Positions 14,281 through 27,600 of a stretch of 63,009 nucleotides of DNA are shown in pieces; the stretch's first letter is position 1; each line of letters starts with the position of its first letter. Origin of the DNA: Paludibacteraceae bacterium (GTDB lineage: Bacteria; Bacteroidota; Bacteroidia; Bacteroidales; Paludibacteraceae); the NCBI GenBank assembly GCA_017558065.1, contig JAFYWK010000039.1, positions 1 to 63,009 on the forward strand, written 5' to 3'. A program made the translations under genes and the position numbers. Below the pieces are notes generated by a model, which had not been told where the DNA came from, ran no database searches, and saw nothing but the letters and a program-made list of their open reading frames with translations.

Positions 14281-15459
14281 ATGGGAATATTCGGAAGATT
14301 CAGGAACTATAAGGACAAGAAGAAGGCCGAACAGGAAACCTTGCAGCAACCCGTTACGGAGGCTCCAGCAGAAGAGCTTTCCATTACAGACATGACAGCG
14401 CCTTCCCCACAGGACAAAGCGGACAAGTCTCCGCAAGCTCCTATACAGACCGGCGAACTGACAGCAGCTGCCCAAGCTCCTGATTTAAGCATAAAGCAGG
14501 ATAACACTCCGGCATGGGTTAATGCAGGCAGTTATGAAGAACTGGTCAAGACCAATCCGAACGTAAGCCGCGGACAATATGCCTACGAGCTCAGCAAATA
14601 CAGACGAAGCCAGGGCCAGCCGGATTTGAGTTATGCCGAGTGGAGTAACATCATCAAAGGACAGGATCCGTACGAAACGGAAGCTGACCGACAGAAACGT
14701 GAACGCCGCATGAAGACTGCAAAGATTCTTACGGGTGTAGGCAGTGTGCTGGGTAATCTGGTGAACTATGTGCGTGCAAAAAACGGGCACGTGGCTATGA
14801 ACCTGGACGACGGAACCAAAGGGTATAACCGTCTGGAGCGAATCCGTATGGGGCATGAACAGCTGGCCAGAAGCAACGCGAAGGATTATCTGGCTGCAAT
14901 AGCACAAGACCGGGCAGAACGAGCCAAGCAGGAAGCGGCAGCAGCAGCAGCCAAGCAGGCTGAACGCAACTACCAGATGAAAGTGAATGAACTGGAATGG
15001 AAGATGAACAATGCCAAGACGGAAGCCGAACGCAAGAAAGCAGCAGACGAATTGGCGGCGCAGAAATTTGCTTGGCAGAAGCAGAAGGATGAAGCCACGC
15101 TAAAGGAAACCCAGCGTCATAACAAGGCAAGCGAAGCTACCGCACGCGCCAGAGTGGAAAGAACCGGAACCGGGAATAAGAAGTATCTGGAACTGAAAAC
15201 CGGTACAGGCACCAAGCGGTATACTCCGGATGAATACGGTAGTAACTGGATTCATAAGGCCTACCAGGATATGCTGAAAGAACCGGGAGGAAAAGACTTT
15301 GCTGTAACCAAATACGGCGGATTTATGGGTGGATCTTCCGTGCCGTCCGACCAGGAAATGTATGAAGCCATTACCAAGTACAATGATTCTCTATGGAAGG
15401 TTCAGTACAAGAGCAGCAGATATGGCGGAAATAAGGAAGAAAAACCGCCTTTGGAATAG
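14281..15459 (+). CDS. Coiled-coil internal virion protein
   Basis: 392 residues starting MGIFGRFRNYKDKKKAEQET. A Pro/Ala-rich disordered stretch (residues about 20-75) precedes a helical core and a long Ala/Glu/Lys coiled coil (about 215-300, e.g. AKQEAAAAAAKQAERNYQMK). A short hydrophobic patch (ILTGVGSVLGNLVNYV) could be membrane-active. Co-transcribed with the previous gene. Probably packaged with, and ejected before, the DNA; this is inferred from composition and place. Confidence 0.6.
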   Translation: MGIFGRFRNYKDKKKAEQETLQQPVTEAPAEELSITDMTAPSPQDKADKSPQAPIQTGELTAAAQAPDLSIKQDNTPAWVNAGSYEELVKTNPNVSRGQYAYELSKYRRSQGQPDLSYAEWSNIIKGQDPYETEADRQKRERRMKTAKILTGVGSVLGNLVNYVRAKNGHVAMNLDDGTKGYNRLERIRMGHEQLARSNAKDYLAAIAQDRAERAKQEAAAAAAKQAERNYQMKVNELEWKMNNAKTEAERKKAADELAAQKFAWQKQKDEATLKETQRHNKASEATARARVERTGTGNKKYLELKTGTGTKRYTPDEYGSNWIHKAYQDMLKEPGGKDFAVTKYGGFMGGSSVPSDQEMYEAITKYNDSLWKVQYKSSRYGGNKEEKPPLE

Positions 15460-15547
15460 GAAACTCAGTTTTAACATAATATGATACATGGGCAAGCGAG
15501 CTCATGGTGTGTGATTTAAGGTTAATTAAAATTCATTATTTCGTAGG

Positions 15548-15580
15548 AAGCCCTTGCACGTGACGTGTAGGGGCTTTTAT
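15548..15580 (+). terminator. Rho-independent terminator before the polyvalent gene
   Basis: AAGCCC-(TTG)-CACG, loop TGA, CGTG-(TA)-GGGGCTT followed by TTATT. It ends the two-gene unit 13815-15459, so the polyvalent gene needs its own promoter, which fits the late element at 15585. Confidence 0.75.
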
Positions 15581-15584
15581 TCTG

Positions 15585-15598
15585 TTTGGCAAGATATG
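15585..15598 (+). promoter_or_regulatory. Late element copy B (TTTGGCAAGATATG)
   Basis: Directly behind the terminator and 59 nt upstream of the polyvalent start codon, pointing at it. Exact consensus copy. TAATTTTG, a match to the host -7 box, lies further downstream at about 15621-15628, so two promoters are possible. Confidence 0.7.
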
Positions 15599-15657
15599 AA
15601 CCATTTAAAAACATGTGCGTTTAATTTTGGGGGAATTACTTCAAACTTCATTTAATT

Positions 15658-18600
15658 ATGCCAATCAAGAAATACATGCTCAATGTGGACGGAAAGGACC
15701 ACCAGGTGTCTGAGAAGAACATCGAAAAGTATGGGATAGAATCTTATGCAAAGAACTATCCCGGTGCTACTATCCGTATGCGCGATGATAAGGATAGCGA
15801 CTACGACATTCCTATCAACGAATACCAGCGTGCTGTAGACAGCGGCTTGAAACCTTTCGTAACCTCTTATTATAAGGATGAAGAAGAGGAAATCACGGAA
15901 CGTTCTACATTCCAGCCGGACAGTGTGGTGTATATGAATCAAACCTCGCAACCGGCAAAACTGGATATTACGCAAGGAAAAGGCTCTCAAAGTGTACCCG
16001 AAACAATAAAAACGGGTACAGATTCAACAACCAATGTACCCGAAATGAATGAAATGGGTACACAAGTAGCAGTAAAGAGTGCCGACTCTACGCAAACACA
16101 GCCTGTAAAGAGCCAGAATGTGCCAGTTGCAGATAATTCCATGCTGGATGCTTGGGAACAACAGATTAATCGTGAAAAATTTGTTCCTGCTTCAAAGACC
16201 GTTAGTAAAAAGGACGATACTCTGGGTAAGGACATCCAAAAGACATCAGATATTCCTGCTGCGGAATGGAAAAAGCCTGCTACATATCAAGATTACATGA
16301 ATGAACTGGTCTCTGAATGGGAAGGAACACCGCATGCCTATCCTGAAACAAGATCTGAACAGATGCAGAGAGAAGCTTCTGCTAACGCAAGCGCAGCCGA
16401 CAAGATATGGAACGGCGAACTGAAAGGTGTTGTGGATGGACTGATAGAACAAGGACGTGAAGAAGGCCGTGCCCAAATACGTGAATATCAGAAAACCGTT
16501 TATGGCAATGGCGGTATTTTTTCCGGTGCAGCTGGTATGGGCGACCAATCACACAAGGAGTATGCCAAGGCCACCGATGCCAAGAAAGTAATAGATGGTG
16601 TACAACAGTACCTGGCAGAAAAGAACGGAACACAAACCGGCGGTGAAGAAGGCGTTACAAATCCATTGCAAGAGCAGCTTATGCAGAAAGTGTATGACTA
16701 TCTTGTGCAGAAGAATACTCCAAAGAGCACCGCGGAATACATTATGCGTAACGTGTTCTCAGGATCTATCCTAGGCCAGCTTATGAGCATGGGAGACGGA
16801 AAGAGTTATGAACAACGCCAAATTGAATCAGGAGGATTGCAACATTACCAACCAAGTGCAGGCGAAGAAATTGGCGCAATGGCAGCTTCTGTAGCTACTG
16901 ATCTTCCGGTAATGGCTGTTACCGGTGCAGTTGGCGGTGTAGCAGGAAACGCCCTATTAAATGGAGCAACCAAACGACTTATGGCAAGCGGATTGAGCGA
17001 AGCCGCTGCAAGAGCTATTGCTACCCGTGCGGCACAACAGACCGGTATGAAATGGGCTCTACGTACTGCCAGCGAAGCCGTAAACTTCGGTACTCTGGAA
17101 GGATTGGGAAGCATGGTAGGACAAGCATACCAGACTGGAGATGTAGACTTGGGCAAAGCAGCTACTGCCATGGCTAAGGGCGCTGCCACTGGTGCCGTTA
17201 TGGGCGTTTTCGGTGTGTCGAATGACAAGTTCCGCGGAATGATGGAAGGCGGTTTGGGTGAAACAGCCGGACGCGCTTTGGGATATACGACAAGTTTGGG
17301 AGGCCGTACGGCGATCCTTACTGGAAGCAGTGTGTTCGGACAATATCTGGAAGATCCTAACTTTGATATCAATAACGTGGACTGGACCAAGGAAATAGCC
17401 CATGCAGGCTTGATGAATCTCGGCTTTGACATTCTTGGAGCCGTTAAAAGATATCAAGCATACAGAAAAACCGGTGTCCGCATGCGTGATGTTGAAAAGC
17501 TTAACTTGACAAAAGAAGACATTGAACAGCTGAACCAAGCTGGCATTAACGGAAAGGACGCACAAGAAATAGCTGAAAGCATCCTGCAGGTGAAAGACGC
17601 CAAAGAATTGAAGCGTGATGCACCGGAAGGAAAAGGTCTTGTTCCCTCTGACTTTGGTTTTGCGTCGCAAGAACTTGGAGTTAGCAAGGAAGGAAGTGTG
17701 TTAGGCCAGCTATTAAGCAATGAAAATATAGATCTTGCTACCAAAGCGAAGGTGGCGTACCTTATGACAGGCATGCAGTTCCGCCTGGCACCGAACACCA
17801 ACGTTTCTGATGTGCAGGAACAGGCCGACGGAAGCTTTACGGTAGAAAAGTTCAATCCAAGCGGACAAACAAATGAAACACGCCGTTTCAAAACTCGCCA
17901 GGAAGCTGAAAAGTACCGCCATGACATGCAGAATGAGGTTATGCCGAACCAGGTAAATGTACTGGAAGGCATGATGGACAATGCCGGCAAGATGAATACG
18001 GCTACCCGTATCTTTGACATGGTAGCGAAGATGTACAACACCGGAAAGGAACAGATAGCAGAAGCCTATGCCAAGGGCAAGAGAGGTGAAGAACTAACCG
18101 GTCGTGAAGCTCAGGCGTTCAAGACCATTGATGATCTTCTTAACAGCATCCAGAGTTCGGAAGACTATCAGTTTAGTACCAGACAGTTAAAAAACCGTAT
18201 GGATGAAGCGTACGGACAGAAGACTGGCTGGATGGACAATGTATTGAAAAAGAAATACAACAGTCTGAATGAAACAGAACGACGCGCCTATGATGAATAT
18301 ATTTCCAACATGAAGTCTATTCTTCAAGGAAACCAGCGTGAGCACTTGCAGATAGGCGGAGAAGCTGAATCTACTGTTTCTGAATCAGGCATCACACCAT
18401 TGCTTGAAAATCAGACACAAGAAACAGCAATGCAAATGGAACCTGTAAACGCTCCTGCATTGCCTGGCAGCACTATTTCTGCTCCGGCGGTTCCTGTTTC
18501 TTCTGAATCCGCTCCATCTACTACAAGAACGGCAGCCAGAGAAACCGGTGCGGCTCTTTACACAGAACATGATCCGGCAAAGATGCGCCAGGCAGTAGTA

Positions 18601-21600
18601 CGCCAGCAGGTAGCCAGAGAACGTCTGAGAAACTCCGGCATGCTGGATGAAGCCATTGATGCAATCGGTGAAGCTGATGATGCCAACCGTGAAGCGTTGT
18701 TGTCCAATCTCGACAATGAACAACGTAGACTTGCAGAAGACTATTTGCAGCAGAACGATGTAGTGGACGGCATGAATGAGGCCCTAACTATGGCGCATCT
18801 ACCGGAAGCGGAAGCGGCTGAAACGCTTGCCCAAAATATGGTATCTCCTCATGGTAAAATAGTAGTGGTAGCCCTTGGTAAGAATGAGGATCCTACGCAC
18901 AAATATGGTGTGGTGGTAAACGGTATAGACGCGACAGGCAACCTGGTTTCTCCGGAAGGACAGATAATCGTTGTTCCTCTTGAGGCTTCTGAAATTGCCA
19001 ATATAGATTTCTCTACCTTTGACGACACCAAGGCTATATCTATGCGCATGGAGGATGCTTGGGGCTATGTTTTCCAGTTTGAATCTGAATATGTCATGGA
19101 TTCAATGCTAAGTGCAGCCCAGGAAGACGAAAACATTCTGGAAGGACAAACTCCTATTGTCCCTGGACAAACTGTATTACTGGCCGACACTGAAGGTAAT
19201 ACCGTAAGTGCACAAGTCGTAGGCGGATCCCGTAAAAATGGATGGATGGTGATGGAAGAAGGTACTAACGAACCGACCGCCATTACAGAAGAAGAATTGC
19301 GCGAAATGATGCTCAATGCCGAAAGAATCCCTATCATGCAGGAATATGAAGCGGCAGACAAGGCTTATGAGCGTGAACAGCGCGAAATCCATCGCCAGGA
19401 AGAACGTGCAGCACAGAAGGCTAAAGAAGCCGAAGAGGCAGCACGTATAGCCGAGGAAATGAAGAAGCCCATTAACCGCCTGGCCAAATATCCGGAAGGG
19501 CACAAGAACGCCGGAAAACCGGACTATGAGAACAGCCAGCCGGAAGATGTTCGTGCATACCTGGTAGAATCACTTGGCCTGGATGGTGCTGTAAAGAGCA
19601 TGCGCAACATGCGTACATCCCTTGAAAAACAAGTGGCTGAACAGAGTGCCAAGATTGAAACCATACGTACTGAAATGGAAGAAAGCGACTTCTTCCCAGA
19701 TGAGGCTATCGCTGCTCGTGAACTGCTGGCAGAAGAAGAAATGAACCTGACGGAAGCGCAGCGTAAACTGGACTTCTGGAAAGTCATGGAAAGAATTACT
19801 GCCGGTCCTACCCAAGAAGAGGCGCAGGCAGCCGTAACACGTAGTGAAGCGCAGCAGAAAGCAGCAAAAACAAAGCGTGAAGTGTATAAGCCTAGCGACG
19901 ATTACCGAAAGATGCAAAAGGAGTTTTCCGATAGCGAAACCGCTCTTTCTGTACTGAACGACCTGGAACCGCATACACCGGAAGAGCTTGCAGCGCAGCT
20001 GATTAGCGGTGGTGTACGCTTGATGAAAGCGGATGAACAGGTGGGTGATACTACCTTGAAAGGTGTAATGAGCATGACCGGATACGGCCAGGCAGACTTG
20101 CAACGATTGAACTTTGTATTCGCTACCCGTGCCAATAGCGGCGTAAGCGTGAGCGAGTTCGGAGAAATGCTTGAACAGGCAGCAAAGGATGCAGGAATCC
20201 GTTTCAGCGGCAAGACGCAGGAAGAAGGCGCAAACGCCTTGCTCAGCTTACTCGGCGAAGTGGAGACAATAGGCGACATCAACCGCTATGTAGAGCGTAA
20301 CCGTATGCGTGAGGCAAAAAAACTTTACGATGAAGAAGCGAACCATTTCGAGGATATGCACGAAATGGTAGTTTGGGATGAGTACGGAATGAGTTACGCA
20401 GACTACCGAAAACTACAGGATGCGATTACAAGTATAGTGGAAATCCGTGCAGGATTTACGCAAGATTTTTGGGAAAGTGAAACATATAATGAATTTATTT
20501 CTAATTTTGCAGCAAACATAGCAGACAATGGACAAGAAGGAAATGACAATGCAGGCAGCCCAGGTGGTATCGCAGAAGTTGGGGACAATGTCGCCGACGG
20601 AACTGGAAACCTTGTTGAAGGAAATCAAGAGACAGCCGAAAGTGTACGACCGGTTGCTGAAATTTCAACTGGTAGAGAACAGGGTGCGCAAGCTCCACAA
20701 GGAACAGCCGAAAACAGACCAGCAGATGGTAACGGGAATGATGTTCCAGTATCTACTGGACAAGGAACTGGCAGCGATGAAGGCCGCACAAGCGTAAGCG
20801 CTGAACAGATTGAGCAGGCCAAGCAGCTTGCGAATGAAGCGATTGAGGAAGTCAAGAAGGAGATTCAAGGAAGACCGGTAACTGTTGTAGGTCGCTTGGA
20901 AGACCTTTCTTTGTATAAAGAGCGTGTAGGTGAAGAAATCTTTTCCAAGATAGAAGGAGGCTATAATGAACCTGGTTCGCTTGCATCTTATGTGTATGAA
21001 GTGGATGAAATATTTGTATGGGCTAACAAGGCAGCTAAAAATGGAGCCGGTAAACAGGCTATGAAGGCTGCTGTTTACCATGAGAATATTCATTCCCTGA
21101 TTCGTGGAGACCGCTATACAGAAGAAGAGTTCAAGTCATTTGCAAACCAGATCCGCGAGGCATTCCCTGACATTGATGATTATGTAGAGAGAGCTTACGC
21201 ATCGTTCCCACAGAGCATTAAAAACGAAGAGGTAGTAACCCGCTATGTGGAAGACTTGGTAGATAGCAGACTGGAAGGCTTGATGTTGGACGGTGAAGGG
21301 CGCATCGAAGGAGATACGGATGCTATTGGCGAAGAATTGAATCATGTTATCAATTTATTAAAGGACAGGAAGTATGAACGACAAGGAAGAAATGGTAGAG
21401 GACAGACATTATCTGTTGCAGACCGATCAGAAAACGGGCAAACAGCACATCGTTTGCAAGAGGACATATCATCCGAAAAGCAAGAATCCGTACACTCCAT
21501 GGAAGAACAAGGAACTGTGGGAACAAGCGAAGGCGTTGGGGTGGCCGGACGAAAAGAGCTTTACGGAAGTGTGCCGGGAAATGGATCGGCTGGAGAAGGA

Positions 21601-24600
21601 AGCGAAGGACAAAAGCTGGTACCAGCAACAGGAAGAGAGGGCAAAGAAGGAAATGCAGATACCTACGTTGTAGAGAAGCGTCACCATGCAAAGCTGGACC
21701 AGGACGTTTGGGCGGTAAAGTTTACCGAACGTTTCGACCGTGACAAGTTCCTGGAACTGAAAAAAGAGGTAAAGAAATTCAGAGGCTATTACTCTTCTTA
21801 TGGAAAGGGTGGTTTCATTTTTGAAGATGAAGCGCATGCTCGCAAGTTTGCGGAAAGTGTTGTGGGCGTTGAGGCACCAGTAGCATCGGCAATCGAACAG
21901 GCCCGTGCGGAAGTAAATACCAATCCTAGCGAAGCACAGAAGGAAGCGGGTAACTACAAAATGGGGCATTTGAAGCTGGACGGCTACGATATTACCATCG
22001 AAAACCCGAAAGGCAGCGTGCGTAGCGGTAAGGATGCCAACGGTAAGGAATGGCGTACTACCATGAACAATGACTACGGCTATATCCGTGGTACAAAGGC
22101 CGTGGATGGCGACCATATAGACGTGTTCTTGTCCGACAAGCCGGAAGAAGGCCGTGTATTTGTGGTAGATCAGACCAACCAGGACGGCAGCTTTGATGAA
22201 AGCAAGGTGATGTATGGCTTCAATTCTCTTGAAGAGGCCCGCGAAGCTTATCTTTCCAACTATGATGCCGGATGGGAAAGCCGTATCATGGCGATTACGG
22301 AAGTATCGAAGGAAGAGTTTAAGAAGTGGATTGATTCTTCTACCCGAAAGACAAAGGCGTTTAGCGAGTATAAGAGTGTGAAATCAGCAGAAGGAAATGA
22401 ATTAAAACCAACATACGATGAACAAGGTAGAGAAACTATTGAAAGCCAAGCAGGACGTTCTCGCGGCGAAGCAGAGCGTTTGGCAAGCGAAGCGGAATCT
22501 GGAAGCCTGGAAGCAGCGTCTGCAGCAGGAAGAGGAAGCGGAACAAGCGGAAATAGACCAGCTGAGAGCGCAGGTGGAAGCAGAAAACCGGAAAGCGTAA
22601 ACGGATACCGTATTGGTGAAAAGGTCCTTTATAAGGGCAAGGAAGTTACTATCTACGAATTTGAGAACGACGGCACGCCTGTACTTGATACAGGTATGGC
22701 TCCGGTGATCTATGAAGTGGGTTACTGGGATAATATTGAGAAGCTACCGACTACCGTTGAACAAATCAACCGAATTGCGGAAGCAGCCAAGCCGAGCAAG
22801 AAGTTGGAACGTGCGGAAAGATCCCGTAAGAAAAACCAGGCGAAGCGCGAAAAGCAAAAAGAGCAAATGGTAGATTTGTTCAGCCAAGTGGATGCCATGG
22901 AAGAAAAGCTGGTGCGCCAGGAACAGGAAATAGACGCACAGCTGGCGCTTCTTTCTGAATATAAGGCAGGCCCGAAGGCGCAAGTACGTGAAGACATGCA
23001 CACGGGAGCTGCCAAGACGCTTGAAAAGGCTGGCCGTAAGTTTGCAAAGGCTCTTGCATCCCGACTAGGCGGTCACGTAGACGGCAAGGATATCAGTAAC
23101 GGACTGACAAACATAGCTCCTATCGGTGGAGATATGGTATTCCGTGTATGGCTGGATGATGCTGATACGCAAGGCGTGATGATGCTTATCAACTTTGACG
23201 CAGCTCCGGATACCCAGGATTTCGACAAGCTGGTGCCGAAGTATGGCTTCTGGAGAATGATCAGCGATAAGGACCGCTCCGGTGTGCGAAACAGCAACCA
23301 TAACTTCTACATCGAGAACATGAACGAGCTGGAAAGCGGTTCTCTCATGTCAAGGATTGCAGATGACATGCTTTCCGCTTTGAACCGTGAAGCGGTGAAA
23401 GCCAGCAATGTTACGACCGAAAAACGACCGAAAACGACTGCTGAACGACCGGAAACAACTGAAGTATTAACCAATAAAAAGGAAGAAGATGGACGAAATC
23501 AAGGAACGGATTCAGGAATGGGAACAGAAGCACGGCAAGAAGCTGAGCGAACTGAACCAGGAAGAGACGATCGAGGCGTGCATGGAAATAATGTGCCTGA
23601 CACGCAGGGAAGCGGAAGAGTATCTGAGCGCGATGGCGAGCAGCAGCCTTCTGTAAACGAACCGTCGCCGGTAGCAGCCAGCGTGAAACGTAACACTCAC
23701 AACTGGAGCTATGGCGAAACACATCTGGAACTTCCTACTGGCGAGATAGGCAAGCTGAAAGGCAACATTGAAGCTATCCGCACATTGAAGGAACTGGAAG
23801 CCAGCGGACAGCCCGCCACACCGGAACAAAAACAAGCCTTGTTGAAGTTCGTAGGTTGGGGCGGCCTGGCTGAGGCTTTGAACTCGGCAGAATATGCCGA
23901 CTGGCAAAGAAAGGTAAAGGAAGCCAAACGATGGGGATGGAGCGAAACTGGAGCAGCTACATCTTGGAGCAAGAAGTGGGGCAAGCACTATGAAGATTTG
24001 CGTCCTCTTATGACTGACGAGGAATGGGCAGCCGCACAGGCTTCTACCTTGAACAGCCACTATACACCGGAAACTGTAATCCGTGGCTTGTGGGAAGCCT
24101 TGGAATATATGGGATTCAAGGGAGGAAGCATACAGGAGCCGGCTATGGGTGTAGGCCATATTCTCGGTTTCATGCCGAAAGCAATCAGCGAACGAAGCAT
24201 GTTGAGCGGTTTTGAGCTTGACAGCATCCCTGGACGTATAGCCAAGCAGCTCTATCCGGATGCGGACATTACTGTAGCCGGTTATGAAACCCAGTTCAGA
24301 CCAGGCTCGAAGGATGCTATCGTTACCAATGTGCCGTTTGGACAGACTGCTCCGGTAGATCCGGCACTGGACAAGGCATTGCGCAAGAAGCTTGGATCTT
24401 CTTACAATCTTCACAATTACTTTATCATCAAGGGCCTCTTGGAACTCCGCCCAGGCGGTGTAGGTGCCTTTATCACTTCGGCAGCCACTATGGACGGCCG
24501 AAATACCAAAGCACGTGAATACATTTCCAGCTTGGGAGTAGATCTTGTAGGAGCCATCCGTTTGCCGAACAGTACCTTCAAGGCTAACGCAGGTACCGAA

Positions 24601-27600
24601 GTGACAGCCGACATACTGTTCTTCCGCAAGCGATTGCCGGGTGAATCTGGCAACGGCATTGCTTTTACCAGTTTGACACAGGTAGGTACCGGAAAGAACA
24701 AGGTACAGGACAAGAAGGGTAACGACATGTTGGTAGACGTTCCTTTGCTTGTTAATGAATACTTTGCCGAACGTCCGGAAATGATGCTTGGTGAAGTAAT
24801 GACGGCTCACGACGCCGGTAGTGGTGGTCTTTATGGTGGAGATAACTTGACATTGGTAGCCCGTCCTGGTACTGAACTGGCAGCCGAACTGGCGGACGCT
24901 ATCGGACGTTTGCCTGAAAATGTATTTGAAAAGGGTACTGTATCAGGAAAACCGACTGTGCCTGGTGAAGCCACTACACAGAAGGACGGCACTTTGAGCG
25001 TAAAGGACGAAAAGGTGTATGTAGCCAGCAAAGGTGAATTGAGCGAAATCGCTTCTGGTACCTTCAAACATAACGGCAAGACACGCAGCTATGCGGATGC
25101 TACCAAGGACTACCAGGCATTGAAGGAAACGTTGAAGGAGTTGATACAGGCTGAACAGAGCCAAGCGGAAGATCCGGTAGAACTCCGTAAACAGCTTAAT
25201 GCACAGTACGACCAGTTTGTAGAGAAGTATGGCCGCCTGAACGAAAACAAGAACTTGAACGTAGTCATGGAAGAGGATCCGGAAAGATTCCTCCCGCAAG
25301 CACTTGAAAAGGTGGTAACCGTAACCAATCCGACTACCGGCCGACGCACCAAGGTAGTGAGCAAGGGTGACGGCATCCTGGCAAAGCGTGTGAGCCAGCC
25401 TATGACCGAACCGACCACCGCAGAGAATCTGGGCGATGCTATCGGTATAAGCCAGGCATACCGCGGACGTATGGACGTGGGTTACATAGCCGACATGCTC
25501 GGTATTACTACCGACGAAGCACGCGAGCGCATCCTGGCAGAACGTGAAGCGTACGAGGATCCTGTAACCGGTAATCTAGTGGACCGTGACGCGTATTTGA
25601 GCGGAAATATCCGTGAAAAGCTTGAAACAGCCCGTGCAGCTGCTGAAAATGACAGCCGATATGAACAGAACGTAACGGATCTGGAAAAGTCAATGCCAGA
25701 AAGCATCCCGTTTGTGGATATCTTCTACAAGATGGGTACACCATGGATTCCGGAAGATGTATATGAGGACTTTGGCCGTGAAGTGTGCGGTATAGAAAAC
25801 ATGCAGATAAGCTATGCACCTGTTATCGACCAGTTTGTTGTCAATAAAGGCTATATATCCGACTTCACCAAAGCGGGAAACTTTGCGACTACACGCCGTA
25901 ATGCGATGCAGCTTTTTGAAGATGCCATCAATCTCCGCAAGCCTGTTATTATGAAAACCGTTACGGACAGTCACGGTAAGGAAATTCAGGTTCGTGACGA
26001 ACAGGCTACGCAAGAAGCCATCCAGGCCGTTATGGATATGAACGATGCCTTTATCCAGTATATCCAGGAAGCCAAACCGCTTCATGCCAGACTGACCAGC
26101 ATCTATAATGACAGATATAACAATTACCGTTTGCGTGAATACCGCGAACCGGCTTTCAAGGGTGCAGACGGTAAGGTGCATTATCCTAACGCCAATCCGG
26201 CACTCACACTCCGAAAGCACCAGGTAAAGGCCGTGCAGCGCAGCTTGCAAGGCTCTACCTTATTGGCTCACCAGGTAGGTACAGGAAAGACCTTCACCAT
26301 GATCACTACCGCGATGGAAATGCGCCGTCTGGGATTGGCGAAGAAACCGATGATTGTAGTACAGAACGCAACCTTGCAGGACTTTGCATCTGACTTTATG
26401 AAGCTCTATCCTAGTGCAAAGATCCTGGTACCGAATGAAACCGAACGTAGTGCAAGCCAGCGCAAACGCTTGTTCAACTTGATTGCTACGGGTGATTTTG
26501 ACGCAATCATCGTACCGCAAAGCTTCCTGGCGTTTATTCCTGACGATGAAGGACGCAAGAAGGCGCTGATCATGGCACGCGTAGATGAAATCATGGCTGC
26601 TGCTGATGCTCTGCAGTACACTGACAAGCAACTTGCCAACAAGTTGAAAAGAGAAGCCGAAGCCCTGGAATTGTCTTTGAGCGGTGAAGAGAAATCATCA
26701 AAGAAGGGCGGCAAGCGCGTAAAGGACCAGGCCAAGAAGCAAGAATCTGCCCTTGTACGTGAAACGCAGAAGCTTGACCGACGTACGGACGACGTGCTTA
26801 CCTTTGAGCAAATGGGCGTGGATGCCCTCTTCATTGATGAAGCGCACAACTACAAGAAGATAGGCTTCACTACCAAGATGCAGAACGTGAAGGGTGTAGA
26901 TACCGGTTATAGTGAACGTGCTAACAGCCTGTACTTGAAAGTATCTTACGTACAGGAAAAGAATGGTGGCCGTAACGTGATTCTGGCAACGGGAACACCG
27001 ATTACCAACACCATGGCGGAAGTGTGGACCATGATGCGTTTTGTCGCTCCGGAGATCCTTCAAGATTATGGTATCCGTACTTTCGATGAATTTGCGGCTA
27101 CTTTCGGACAAGTGGAGCCGAGCTTGGAACAGAACAGCACAGGTGGATTCAAGATAGCCGACCGTTTCAAGAGCTATGTTAATGTGCCGGAATTGGTAAA
27201 AGCTTTCCGTAGCCATGCCGATGTGGTTCTGACTACTGATGTGGAAGAGTTCAAGGAAAGCAAGAATATTCCGAAGTTGAAAGACGGACGAATGACTAAC
27301 CATGTAATCCAGAAGAGCGACAAGCTTCAGGACGTGATGGATGTGCTTATTGCCGCACTGAAAGAGGACGAAAAGAAGAGCGGAAAGGAGAAAACACCTG
27401 GTCTACCTCTGGTAGTATTCAGCAAGGCAAAGCAGGCAGCCATCGACTTGCGACTGATCAATCCTGAATACACCGATGATCCGGACAGCAAGACAAACCG
27501 GGTAGTAAGTGAAGTAATGCGCATCTATAAGGAAAGCACCCCGGACAAGGGTATCCAGATGATTTTCTGTGACAGTTACCAGAGCCCGGGAAGTGCTCCG

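Noticed and set aside
16118-16300. 60-residue +1-frame ORF early in the polyvalent gene
   Set aside because: Leu/Cys/Trp-rich shadow composition; unlike the five accepted nested ORFs it has no AT-rich start patch and no protein-like helical pattern.
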